A stretch of DNA of 7,536 bases from Xanthobacteraceae bacterium (GCA_030039655.1 JASHVC010000395.1:1-7536), one strand, 5' to 3'. Shown: positions 1 to 6,547, numbered from the stretch's first letter. The notes: a model not told the origin generated them from the letters alone. Translations and numbers: made by a program.

Positions 1-78
1 GATGAGGTCGAAGCGGAGCTTGGGGCGCGCTCGCGCCAATCCGGCCTCGACGAGAAGGCGTCGCGCAAGGGTGGGTGA
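1..78 (+). CDS. hisE: Phosphoribosyl-ATP pyrophosphatase, C-terminal end only (partial)
   Basis: Frame 1 is open from the window edge to a TGA at 76-78 and gives 25 residues ending in [13 protein letters not shown]. The SGL-x-EKASR signature is, from memory, the typical C-terminus of HisE, which hydrolyses phosphoribosyl-ATP to phosphoribosyl-AMP in the second step of histidine synthesis. The gene directly downstream is coaA, 10 bp away, and the GAGGG serving as the coaA ribosome binding site overlaps this stop codon, so the two are probably co-transcribed. The hisE-coaA order is common in rhizobia, which supports the call. Only the tail is visible, so catalytic residues cannot be checked. 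Another short C-terminus is possible. Confidence 0.68.
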   Translation, partial: DEVEAELGARSRQSGLDEKASRKGG

Positions 79-88
79 GGGCGTCCCG

Positions 89-1042
89 ATGGAACAGCGC
101 ACCGAGCAGGAGGTCTCACCCTATCGGCTGTTCTCGCGCGGCGAATGGGCGAGCCGCCGCGAAGATACGCCGATGACGCTGGCGCCCGACGAGATCGCGC
201 GGCTGCGCTCCGTGCACGATCGGTTGGATATTTCGGAGGTTGAGGAAATCTATCTGCCCCTGTCGCGGCTGTTGTCGCTGTACGTGGCCGCCACTCAGCG
301 GCTGTTTCGCGCGCAGCAGGGATTTCTCGGCACTGAAGACGCCAAGATGCCCTATATCATCGGGGTCGGCGGTTCGGTGGCGGCCGGCAAGTCGACCACG
401 GCGCGCGTGCTGCAAGCCTTGCTTGCCCGCTGGCCCAATGTGCCCCAGGTCGATCTCATCACCACCGACGGGTTCCTCTTCCCCAATGCCGTGCTCGAGC
501 GCGAGCGGTTGATGGAGAAAAAGGGTTTCCCGGAGAGCTACGATCTGCCGGCGCTGCTGCGCTTTCTCTCCGACATCAAGGCCGGCCGGCGCCCGGTGCG
601 CGCCCCGGTCTATTCGCACCTCGTCTACGACGTGATCCCGAACCAATGGATCGAGATCGATCGGCCCGACATTCTCATCGTCGAGGGCCTTAACGTGCTG
701 CAGGCCGGACGGTTGCCCAAGGACGGCAAGGCCGTTCCTTTCGTCTCCGACTTTTTCGACTTCTCGATTTATTTGGACGCCGACGAGGACGTGCTGCTGA
801 CGTGGTACGTGAACCGTTTTCTGGCGTTACGCGGCACGGCTTTCGCCGATCCCAAATCGTATTTTCATCGCTATGCCAAATTGAGCGACAAGGAAGCGGT
901 TGCCACCGCCACGTCGATCTGGAACCGCATCAATCTGGTCAATCTGCGCGAAAATATTTTGCCAACGCGGCCGCGCGCCGATCTCATTCTGAAAAAGGGC
1001 GTGACCCACGAGGTCGAGGAAGTTGCGCTGCGCCGGCTTTAG
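89..1042 (+). CDS. coaA: Type I pantothenate kinase CoaA
   Basis: Cytosolic kinase that phosphorylates pantothenate with ATP, the first and usually rate-setting step of coenzyme A synthesis. From the ATG at 89 the protein has 317 residues, against 316 for the E. coli enzyme. The P-loop [10 protein letters not shown] lies at residues 94-103 with K101, followed by R106, D127 (in TTDGF), H177 (in YSHLVYD) and N282. These positions coincide with the numbering of the catalytic and CoA-contact residues of E. coli CoaA, which strongly supports this start. The frame is open further upstream to position 2, but that part overlaps hisE and is unlike the family. A GAGGG ribosome binding site at 77-81 sits 7 bases before the ATG. 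The gene ends 3 bp from the stop of the convergent histidine kinase. No defects are seen. Confidence 0.97.
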   Translation: MEQRTEQEVSPYRLFSRGEWASRREDTPMTLAPDEIARLRSVHDRLDISEVEEIYLPLSRLLSLYVAATQRLFRAQQGFLGTEDAKMPYIIGVGGSVAAGKSTTARVLQALLARWPNVPQVDLITTDGFLFPNAVLERERLMEKKGFPESYDLPALLRFLSDIKAGRRPVRAPVYSHLVYDVIPNQWIEIDRPDILIVEGLNVLQAGRLPKDGKAVPFVSDFFDFSIYLDADEDVLLTWYVNRFLALRGTAFADPKSYFHRYAKLSDKEAVATATSIWNRINLVNLRENILPTRPRADLILKKGVTHEVEEVALRRL

Positions 1043-1045
1043 GAT

Positions 1046-3277
1046 TCAGGCGGCGAGCGCGGCCTTATCGGTCGCCGCCAGCGCGGCGGCGAGGCGCTCG
1101 CGATCGAGCGGCTTGATCAGAAACTCGTCCATGCCCGCGGCCAAACAGGTCTCGCGATCCTCGGCCGACGCGTTGGCGGTGAGCGCGATGACCGGCGTGC
1201 GCGCGCCTCCCTCTTCTGCCTCGACGGCGCGGATGCGGCGCACAGCCTCCAGGCCGTCCACGCCCGGCATGTGCAGGTCCATGAGCACGCGATCGTAGGG
1301 CGCGCCCGCTGCGCGCGCGGTGAGCCAGCTGTCGATAGCGGCGGCGCCGTCGGCTGCCATGCTTGGACGATGGCCAAGCTTTGTGAGCAGCGCGCGGGCG
1401 AGCAGGGCGTTGATCTCGTTGTCTTCGGCCACAAGGATCGAGAGGCCGCTGCCGCGACGGACTTCGTGCGCCGTGTCAGCGGTTTCCTTGTCGGCGCCGG
1501 AATCGAACGCATCCCCGGCGGAAAAGCGAGCGGCCAGCGAGGCCGCGCGCACCGGCTTGATCAGATAGCCGGAGAAACCCGCGGCCTTGAGCGCGGTGAG
1601 ATCGCCGCGCATGGCTGGCGTTACCAGCACGATGCGCCGTTGCACTCTAGACACCAGGCGCGCGACGGCTTCGCTCGCAGCCATGCCCAGTGCATGATCG
1701 ACCAGCACAGCCGTCCACGCCTGTTCGGGCAACAGTGCCGCCGCCACCATTTCATCGGGTACGATTTTGGTGCGTGCGCCCCAGCGCTGCAGGTGACGCG
1801 CAATCAGCGACGCTTCAATCGCGCCGGGTGCGACGATGAGGACATCCTCGCCGGTGAGGTTGGGCACTGTCAGTGCTGGCTCGTCGGTCTCGCCCGCGCG
1901 CGGCAGCGGAATGGTGACGCGAAATGTCGAGCCCGCGTCGGGCGCGCTTTCGAGCCCGATGGCGCCGCCCATGCTCTCAACAATGCGTTTGGAGATGGTC
2001 AAGCCGAGGCCGGTGCCGCCGTACTTTCGCGTGGAGCCGTTGTCGGCTTGCTCGAACTCGAGGAAAACGCGCGCGCGGTCTTCGGCCGAAATGCCGATGC
2101 CGGTGTCGCGCACCGAGATCGCGATCTCGTCCGGGTCCGCCGGTTCGACGATGATCGAGACGCCGCCGTGTTCGGTGAACTTGGTGGCGTTACCGGCGAG
2201 ATTGAACAGCACTTGGCGCAGCCTTGCGGAGTCGCCTACGACGTGGGAGGGCAGGCGCTCGTCCACGTAGCTGCAGATTTCCAGGCCTTTGGCTTGAGCG
2301 CGCGGACCCAACAGTTCGACCGTCTCTTCAACAAACGGCTCGAGCGCGAACGGCTGCGCGGCCAAATCGAGCCGCCCGGCCTCGATCTTGGAGAAATCGA
2401 GAATCTCATCGATCAGCGTCAGCAGCGTTTCGCCCGACGTCTTGATCGCTTTCAGATAGGCCGTCTGTTCGGCCGAGAGCGTTGTGTCGCGCAGCAGATC
2501 GGTCATGCCGAGAATGCCGTTCAGCGGCGTGCGGATCTCGTGGGACACCATGGCGAGGAACCGCGATTTGGCGCGGTTCGCCGTCTCCGCCTGATCGCGC
2601 GCTTCGGCTAGTGCCCGCTCAGCCTCGACCCGGTCGGTGATGTCTCGCCCGACGCTTTGGGTTTCGCTGCCGCTTTCGTTGCGCAGCGTCACCTCGCGCC
2701 AGGCGATCCAGCGCGCGCCGCCGGGCGAAGCAATATTCTGGTCGTAAGCGCGCATGCCGTCGGTGAGCAGCTTCGGCTCGCCCCGTTCCAATTCGGTCAG
2801 CGCAAAGGTGGTCGTCAGCAAGCTGGCGCGGTCTCGCCCGGCCAGTGTGCAGTAGGCGTCATTGACGTAGGTGATCGCGCCGCCACCGTCGCGGCGGACG
2901 ATGACGTCGTCCTGTGCTTCGAAAAACGTCTTGGCGCGCTCTTCCGCTTCCTTGGTTTCCCAGTGGCGATCTGCCGCCTCGTCGAGCCGGGTCTCCAGAT
3001 TGCGGAGCTCTCGTTTCATCTGCTTGACGCGGGACGTGAGCAGCCCGATGGCGCCGCACGCGGCACCGAACAACGCAGATATACCTACGGCGAATGAGTA
3101 GGGGTCGTACTGCGCGCCCGTGGTTCCGGTGAGGAAACCAAACGCGATGCCGAACGACATCGAGGCGATGGCGAAGCAGCGGACGACAAGCGAAAGGACA
3201 CGGCGGGTGAAAATCGCGGGCTTATTAAGGGTGGCGCGCTGGCGCATGGTCCCGGTCCCGCTCCGCACGTTATCCAT
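1046..3277 (-). CDS. Membrane-bound hybrid sensor histidine kinase (PAS-HisKA-HATPase-REC-REC)
   Basis: A 743-residue sensor. Two hydrophobic segments (about 27-50 and 61-80) anchor it in the inner membrane with almost no periplasmic loop, so sensing is probably cytosolic or within the membrane. A charged, likely coiled linker (84-118) leads to a PAS domain (about 119-215, ending in a PAC-like VGRDITDR). The HisKA domain carries H246 in SHEIRTPLNG. The ATPase has the N box (N359, N363), G1 DTGIG (391-395) and G2 GGTGLGL (420-426). A first receiver (about 477-585) keeps D527 and K574 but has AP instead of the acidic pair. The second receiver (about 612-735) is complete: E618/D619, D667, T700, K722. 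Phosphate should pass from H246 to D667 and then probably to an unlinked phosphotransfer protein, since no Hpt domain or response regulator is nearby. ATG 3247 is an alternative start. The signal and target are unknown. The gene is divergent from folE. Confidence 0.95.
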   Translation of the reverse strand: MDNVRSGTGTMRQRATLNKPAIFTRRVLSLVVRCFAIASMSFGIAFGFLTGTTGAQYDPYSFAVGISALFGAACGAIGLLTSRVKQMKRELRNLETRLDEAADRHWETKEAEERAKTFFEAQDDVIVRRDGGGAITYVNDAYCTLAGRDRASLLTTTFALTELERGEPKLLTDGMRAYDQNIASPGGARWIAWREVTLRNESGSETQSVGRDITDRVEAERALAEARDQAETANRAKSRFLAMVSHEIRTPLNGILGMTDLLRDTTLSAEQTAYLKAIKTSGETLLTLIDEILDFSKIEAGRLDLAAQPFALEPFVEETVELLGPRAQAKGLEICSYVDERLPSHVVGDSARLRQVLFNLAGNATKFTEHGGVSIIVEPADPDEIAISVRDTGIGISAEDRARVFLEFEQADNGSTRKYGGTGLGLTISKRIVESMGGAIGLESAPDAGSTFRVTIPLPRAGETDEPALTVPNLTGEDVLIVAPGAIEASLIARHLQRWGARTKIVPDEMVAAALLPEQAWTAVLVDHALGMAASEAVARLVSRVQRRIVLVTPAMRGDLTALKAAGFSGYLIKPVRAASLAARFSAGDAFDSGADKETADTAHEVRRGSGLSILVAEDNEINALLARALLTKLGHRPSMAADGAAAIDSWLTARAAGAPYDRVLMDLHMPGVDGLEAVRRIRAVEAEEGGARTPVIALTANASAEDRETCLAAGMDEFLIKPLDRERLAAALAATDKAALAA

Positions 3278-3473
3278 GGCGCCGGATGGCGCGCCACGTC
3301 CGTGCTTGATCTGATCGACGCCCGCTGGGAATTTGGCCTATGAACGTTGCGCATCCCTTGCATTTGGTAAGCGTGATTGGAGGGAGGGTTGCTGGTTTGT
3401 TAACATGGCGTCACCATATGGAGCGGACAGTTCATCATTGCCCGAAGCATTTGGCGCGGCCGGAGAAAGTGGA

Positions 3474-4133
3474 ATGGATAAGATTGTAAATAACAAGCGC
3501 TCACGCGCGAACTCTGATGGGCCCGCCAAGCTGGTCAAGCCGTCGCGCGCCGAGGCGGAAGCGGCCGTGCGCACGCTCATTCGCTGGGCCGGCGATGATC
3601 CGGATCGTGAGGGGCTTTTAGCCACGCCGTCGCGCGTCGTGCGCGCCTACGAGGAATGGTTCTCCGGTTACAACGACGAGCCGCGCGAGTATCTCAAGCG
3701 TACATTCCAGGAGACCGGCGGCTACGATGAAGTCGTGGTGTTGCGCGACATTCGCTTCGAGTCATTTTGCGAGCATCACATGGCGCCGATCATTGGGCGC
3801 GTGCATATCGGCTACATCCCGCGCAATCGCGTGGTCGGCATTTCCAAGCTGGCGCGCCTGGTTGAAGTCTACGCGCGCCGCCTGCAGATCCAGGAGAAGC
3901 TGACCGCGGAGATCGCTTCGTGCCTTGATGCAGTGCTCAAGCCGCACGGCGTTGCCGTGGTCACCGAAGCGACCCACCAGTGCATGACCACGCGCGGCGT
4001 GCACAAGACCGGCGTCAGCATGGTGACGAGCCGCATGCTCGGCGTATTCCGCGATCACGCCGAGACCCGCCAGGAATTTTTGGCGGCGATCGGGATGCGC
4101 GGCGGCGTTGCGTCAACCAACGGATCAGTCTGA
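3474..4133 (+). CDS. folE: GTP cyclohydrolase I FolE
   Basis: Converts GTP to 7,8-dihydroneopterin triphosphate, the first step of tetrahydrofolate synthesis, which can also feed queuosine-type pathways. From the ATG at 3474 the protein has 219 residues, close to the 222 of E. coli. The zinc ligands are C99 and H102 in FCEHHMAP and C170 in [11 protein letters not shown]. The 71-residue spacing between the two cysteines equals that of E. coli C110/C181. The homododecameric core motifs GRVHIGYIP (108-116) and [15 protein letters not shown] (122-136) are intact. The frame is open back to 3333, with an ATG at 3405, but GGAGAAAG at 3462-3469 lies 4 bases before 3474 (GGAG core 8 bases before it) and the extra residues look non-conserved, so 3474 is preferred. 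The gene is divergent from the histidine kinase (196 bp between starts) and convergent on yifB (14 bp between stops). Confidence 0.97.
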   Translation: MDKIVNNKRSRANSDGPAKLVKPSRAEAEAAVRTLIRWAGDDPDREGLLATPSRVVRAYEEWFSGYNDEPREYLKRTFQETGGYDEVVVLRDIRFESFCEHHMAPIIGRVHIGYIPRNRVVGISKLARLVEVYARRLQIQEKLTAEIASCLDAVLKPHGVAVVTEATHQCMTTRGVHKTGVSMVTSRMLGVFRDHAETRQEFLAAIGMRGGVASTNGSV

Positions 4134-4139
4134 TCTTTT
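4123..4139 (+). terminator. Weak hairpin plus T4 at the end of folE
   Basis: GATCA (4123-4127), a 3-base loop and TGATC (4131-4135) form a 5-bp stem followed by TTTT (4136-4139). It straddles the folE stop codon and lies in the 14-bp gap before the convergent yifB remnant. The stem is short and AT-containing, so it would be a weak terminator at best; the pattern could be chance. Confidence 0.25.
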
Positions 4140-4147
4140 AGACCGCG

Positions 4148-4972
4148 TTATGCCGCGCGCCGGATCTCATCGGTCAGAGCGCGATAGGACAACGCCTCCG
4201 CCAAGTGCACGCGTCCAACCTTTTCGGCGCCGTCGAGGTCGGCAAGCGTGCGGGCAACGCGCAGCACCCGGTGGTATCCGCGGGCCGAGAGCCGCATGGC
4301 GTCGGCGGCTTCGCGCAGCAGCGACATGCCGCTGCTGTCCGGCCGCGCCACGTCCTCCAGCACTGTCGGTGCGACCGCCGCGTTGCTGCGCACGTGCGGC
4401 AGTCCGACCGCGGCGTAACGCGCCGCCTGCCGCTCGCGCGCCAGCGCCACGCGCTCGGCGACTTCGCGGCTGCCTTCGGTCGGTGGCGGCAGGATGAGAT
4501 CGGCGGCGGTCACCGCCGGCACTTCGATGTTCAGGTCGATGCGGTCGAGCAGCGGACCGGAAATGCGCGCCTGATAATCGGCCGCGCAGCGCACGTTCGG
4601 TTTGCGGTTGCACGTAAAGCCGGGCTCGTTCGCCCGCCCGCAGCGGCACGGATTCATCGCGGCGACCAACATGAAGCGCGCCGGATAGGTGACGCGATGA
4701 TTGGCGCGGGCGATCGAAACCTCGCCGGTCTCCAGCGGCTGGCGCAGCGAGTCGAGCGCCTGCGGCCCGAATTCCGGCAGCTCATCGAGAAACAATACGC
4801 CGTGATGCGCGAGCGATATCTCTCCTGGCCGCGCGTGCAGCCCGCCGCCGACGAGTGCCGGCATGCTGGCGGAGTGATGCGGTGCGCGGAACGGGCGGCG
4901 GTTGGTCAGTGCGCCGCCTTCGATCTCGCCAGCCACCGAGGCCACCATGGAGACTTCGAGGAGTTCCGGCAT
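4148..4972 (-). pseudogene. yifB: 5'-truncated YifB/ComM Mg-chelatase-like AAA+ ATPase
   Basis: The 274 residues match the C-terminal half of YifB/ComM, a family of about 510 residues; ComM is known as a hexameric helicase promoting branch migration in natural transformation. Visible are SVAGEIEGG, the RPFRAPHHSAS motif (26-35), Walker B VLFLDE (59-64), NPCRCG with a cysteine cluster (C109, C111, C121, C129), LLDRIDLNIEVP (141-152) and the C-terminal Mg-chelatase domain with LSARGYHRVLRVARTLADL. The N-terminal Lon-like part and the Walker A loop, about 235-240 residues, are missing. Upstream of the first ATG this frame reads only four codons before a TGA (4985-4987), and no other frame restores the lost half. 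The break at about 4973 coincides with the start of accessory DNA, so insertion or insertion-deletion is the likely cause. An ATPase without Walker A should be inactive. Confidence 0.9.
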
Positions 4973-4975
4973 TAG

Positions 4976-5025
4976 GTAGCAAACTCACCTTCTAACCTGT
5001 CGGCCTATCCTGCCCGCTTTGCTAC
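4976..5025. repeat. 8-bp perfect inverted repeat at the yifB junction
   Basis: GTAGCAAA (4976-4983) and TTTGCTAC (5018-5025) are exact reverse complements separated by 34 bp. The left arm begins within 3 bp of the last base that can be yifB, and the right arm ends 9 bp before the ATG at 5035. It may be a protein-binding site at the element end or an operator for the following small genes. An 8-bp match at this distance could also be chance. Confidence 0.4.
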
Positions 5026-5034
5026 TGTCCGGGC

Positions 5035-5133
5035 ATGAAACGCTGGCTTTTGCGTCAGGACGCCGCTTCCGTGTTTTACGTCGCTATCGCCACGGTATTG
5101 CTGGCGTGGTTCGTCTGGACGTTTTTCGAATGA
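5035..5133 (+). CDS. Putative 32-residue single-pass membrane microprotein
   Basis: The ATG at 5035 opens a 32-codon frame ending at TGA 5131-5133. The N-terminus is basic (MKRWLLRQD), followed by a continuous hydrophobic stretch at about residues 11-31 rich in A, V, L, W and F, with a terminal acidic residue: a classical small bitopic membrane protein with the N-terminus likely inside. Its stop overlaps the ATG of the next gene (ATGA, 5130-5133), which implies translational coupling and supports real translation. No good Shine-Dalgarno precedes 5035 and I see no convincing promoter, so expression is uncertain. I do not recognise the family. It may act with the downstream protein or be a leader-type peptide. 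Confidence 0.5.
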   Translation: MKRWLLRQDAASVFYVAIATVLLAWFVWTFFE

Positions 5134-5563
5134 ACGCCTTTGTCGTCAGCGGCCTTATCAAACGCCGCGCCCAACTCGCCGGTGACATCGAAAAAGCCCA
5201 CGAAGCCCTACGGCGCATGGCGCTCGATTTAGAGAACCTTGATGCCACGATCCTGCAATTCGAGCCGAATTTCCGATTAGAGACCGTCAAACCCAAGGCG
5301 TTCCGGCCGCCGAAGGATTGGAGCAATCGGGGCGAAATGACCCGCATTTGCCTTTCCATTCTGCGATTGGCGAGTGAGCCGCTTACGGCACGCGACGTTG
5401 CCCTGCAGTTGCTCACTGAGCGCGCCTTGAATCGTGACGACAAAAACTCCTACGCCTCATGACCAAGCGTGTAGGCGTCGCTTTGCGGCTCCAAAGAGAC
5501 AAAAACGTCGTTCGGTGCAACCAAGGGCCGGGGCAGTACATGCTTTGGGAACTTGTGCGCTGA
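5130..5563 (+). pseudogene. Hypothetical protein gene split by a -1 shift at an A5 run (5442-5446)
   Basis: Starting at ATG 5130, frame 0 gives 110 residues (MNAFVVSGLIKRRAQLAGDI...) and stops at TGA 5460-5462. Residues about 8-50 look like a coiled helix; about 63-70 is the motif KPKAFRPPKDW; about 75-100 is an LTARDVALQLL segment that could be part of a winged helix. Moving one base back at AAAAA (5442-5446) continues the protein as KKLLRLMTKRVGVALRLQ and on to GPGQYMLWELVR, stopping at TGA 5561-5563. That would give a protein of about 144 residues. I recall rhizobial hypothetical proteins with this ending, so the intact family member is probably the full form and one A has been lost here. 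Alternatives are a sequencing error, slippage at the A run, or reinitiation at ATG 5459, which overlaps the stop as ATGA. Function unknown. Confidence 0.7.
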
Positions 5564-5679
5564 TCACAACGGCGTGAGGCGCGGCTCATAACCCTCTCAT
5601 ACCGTCCTTATTGGCTCATTTCAGATTTTCATACCAAGTCTTGCGTTTACGCTGCGTTAACTTCATGATCCCGTTTGAG

Positions 5680-5727
5680 CTTGAATGGCGAAGCCGCCCG
5701 GCCCTGGCAGGCCGAAGCGGCTTCAAG
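5680..5727 (+). repeat. Strong two-part hairpin in non-coding DNA
   Basis: GAAGCCGC (5690-5697) pairs with GCGGCTTC (5717-5724), and inside it CGGCC (5699-5703) pairs with GGCCG (5710-5714) around a 6-base loop. CTTGAA (5680-5685) can extend or replace the outer stem by pairing with TTCAAG (5722-5727). No T-run follows, so a simple Rho-independent terminator is unlikely. It could be a REP-like element, an mRNA-stabilising structure or the 5' end of the leader described next. The stretch before it (5564-5679) shows no gene and only a very weak promoter-like pair (TTGCGT 5641, CATGAT 5664). Confidence 0.5.
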
Positions 5728-5751
5728 TTCCAGTCCCCGCACTAACCCATC

Positions 5752-5848
5752 AGCCGGGCCAGCGGGGCAATAACGGCTAGTAACACTCCATAAGATTCGG
5801 AGAAACCGTTGTGTGTCAAGGCCCGGCTCCGACTAAAGGAGCCTCTAA
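5752..5848 (+). promoter_or_regulatory. Putative RNA leader with alternative hairpins over the ribosome binding site
   Basis: AGCCGGGCC (5752-5760) is the exact reverse complement of GGCCCGGCT (5820-5828), enclosing AACGG/CCGTT (5772-5776/5806-5810) and CTCC/GGAG (5786-5789/5799-5802): a nested three-stem structure. The right arm of the outer stem shares GGCT with GGCTCC (5825-5830), which can instead pair with GGAGCC (5838-5843). That sequence contains the Shine-Dalgarno AAAGGAG (5835-5841) of the GTG-started gene at 5849. The two pairings exclude each other, as in translational switches: the outer stem would free the binding site and the short hairpin would hide it. I match it to no known riboswitch class. 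Confidence 0.45.
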
Positions 5849-6097
5849 GTGGCTTGGTACAAATACGATCAGTATCTAAAAAAGAGCAACGGCGACGCAT
5901 ACGATCAGGACCATTCGCCGGGTGTAGCTGCATCCCATGCGGGCATTTTTCGCTGCATGGGATGCGGGCGAGAGATCGGCATTGCGAGTGGTCATATTCT
6001 GCCGCCGCAAAATCATCACAGTCACACTCAGCAGCAGGGCTCTATTCGCTGGCGTTTGATCGTGTATGCCGATCATCGTCCGGCGAGTGAGCAGTAG
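5849..6097 (+). CDS. Small conserved-looking protein with a C-x2-C knuckle
   Basis: Eighty-two residues from GTG 5849, chosen because AAAGGAG at 5835-5841 lies 7 bases upstream. The frame has a tyrosine-rich start (MAWYKYDQYLKKS), then FRCMGCGREIG with C36 and C39, H49, LPPQNHHSH (51-59) with three histidines, and GSIRWRLIVYA. The C-x2-C pair with the following His cluster could hold a zinc ion, although a second cysteine pair is absent. I recall short bacterial proteins of unknown function with the pattern CxGCG...LPPQNHH...IRWR, so I regard it as a real gene of an uncharacterised family. Its translation may be controlled by the hairpins just upstream. Its last 56 bp overlap the 3' end of the convergent gene at 6042-6275. 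Confidence 0.75.
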   Translation: MAWYKYDQYLKKSNGDAYDQDHSPGVAASHAGIFRCMGCGREIGIASGHILPPQNHHSHTQQQGSIRWRLIVYADHRPASEQ

Positions 6098-6275
6098 AGG
6101 CGTCCGACTTCAAGCGGATAAGCTCTATGTCGTCGGCGCGATAGTGATCCCAAAGAAAGGGCGCTATTGCGCCGATGCCTTTTGCGATGGCAACTAAGCG
6201 CGACGCGGGAAAGGTCGCCTGTAGAAATTCGGCGGTTTTTGCCACGTCTGCATCAATCTCAATTCTTGTTGTCAT
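6042..6275 (-). CDS. Small hypothetical protein, partner of the DUF6471 gene
   Basis: Seventy-seven residues starting at ATG 6275 (complement), only 2 bp after the stop of the DUF6471-type gene, with AAGGA (complement of 6285-6289) 9 bases upstream. The two are almost certainly one transcript. Residues 20-34 (ATFPASRLVAIAKGIG) and 51-56 (ELIRLK) resemble the end of the upstream protein (TFPATFLCAAAKAIG...IRLK, about 10 of 15 identical in the first block), so it may be a diverged duplicate of that C-terminal half without the helix-turn-helix start. The hydrophilic tail lies in the overlap with the convergent gene at 5849-6097. No membrane segment or catalytic motif is seen. A toxin-antitoxin-like pairing is possible but unsupported. 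Confidence 0.6.
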   Translation of the reverse strand: MTTRIEIDADVAKTAEFLQATFPASRLVAIAKGIGAIAPFLWDHYRADDIELIRLKSDASTAHSPDDDRHTRSNASE

Positions 6276-6277
6276 CG

Positions 6278-6514
6278 CTACAGGTCCTTCAATCTGATTT
6301 CCTCAATTCCTATTGCCTTGGCGGCGGCGCACAAGAATGTAGCTGGAAAGGTTCCTCGGCTGAGCTTGTTGGCGACCGACGCCTCGCTTTCGTCCATCCC
6401 CAATTTTCCCAACCGGACAGCCAATTCCTCGTAAGTCACGTCCGCCCGTTTCAATTCGGCCTTTAGGTAGCGCTTGACCCTATCGGCCCAGTCCAATTCA
6501 CCCTTTTTAGCCAT
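6278..6514 (-). CDS. DUF6471-type small helix-turn-helix protein
   Basis: Seventy-eight residues from ATG 6514 (complement), with AGGAG (complement of 6523-6527) 8 bases upstream. The pattern WADRVKRYLKAELKRADVTYEELAVRL, then ESEASVANKLSRGTFPATFLCAAAKAIG, is what I know as the DUF6471 domain: a compact helical, Cro-like fold likely to bind DNA, covering nearly the whole protein. The likely recognition region is at about residues 27-58. It is the first gene of a two-gene unit and sits divergent to the transposase, with a perfect TATAAT promoter behind it and a 13-bp palindrome over its -35 box, so autoregulation is plausible. The family has no established function that I know of. Confidence 0.85.
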   Translation of the reverse strand: MAKKGELDWADRVKRYLKAELKRADVTYEELAVRLGKLGMDESEASVANKLSRGTFPATFLCAAAKAIGIEEIRLKDL

Positions 6515-6547
6515 GCAGTCCGCTCCTAGCGCTTATGCGTGGAGCAT

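Noticed and set aside
1271..2611. 446-codon open frame on the plus strand
   Set aside because: It lies entirely antisense to the histidine kinase, whose domains and motifs are all intact; the product is low-complexity and arginine-rich, as expected of a GC-rich shadow frame.
3333..3473. Longer folE starts (ATG 3333 or 3405)
   Set aside because: The GGAGGGAGG near 3379-3387 is too far from 3405, the added residues look non-conserved, and the start at 3474 gives the normal family length with a well-spaced ribosome binding site.
4205..4975. 256-codon open frame on the plus strand
   Set aside because: Antisense to the yifB remnant, which has clear family motifs; no recognisable domain in the shadow product.
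5442..5448. Canonical programmed -1 frameshift heptamer
   Set aside because: The zero-frame heptamer is C AAA AAC, which does not fit X XXY YYZ, and I see no strong pseudoknot directly behind it; loss of one A is simpler.
5572..5606. tRNA-Met-like anticodon segment (GGCTCATAACCC) as a possible integration site
   Set aside because: No acceptor stem, D arm or T arm can be built around it, so it is only a chance anticodon-loop resemblance.
5722..5740. T-arm-like string before 5741 suggesting a tRNA 3' end
   Set aside because: The invariant T-loop bases do not match and the upstream sequence folds into a different hairpin.
5742..5933. 63-codon minus-strand frame
   Set aside because: It overlaps the structured leader and the start of the gene at 5849, and has no ribosome binding site or recognisable motif.
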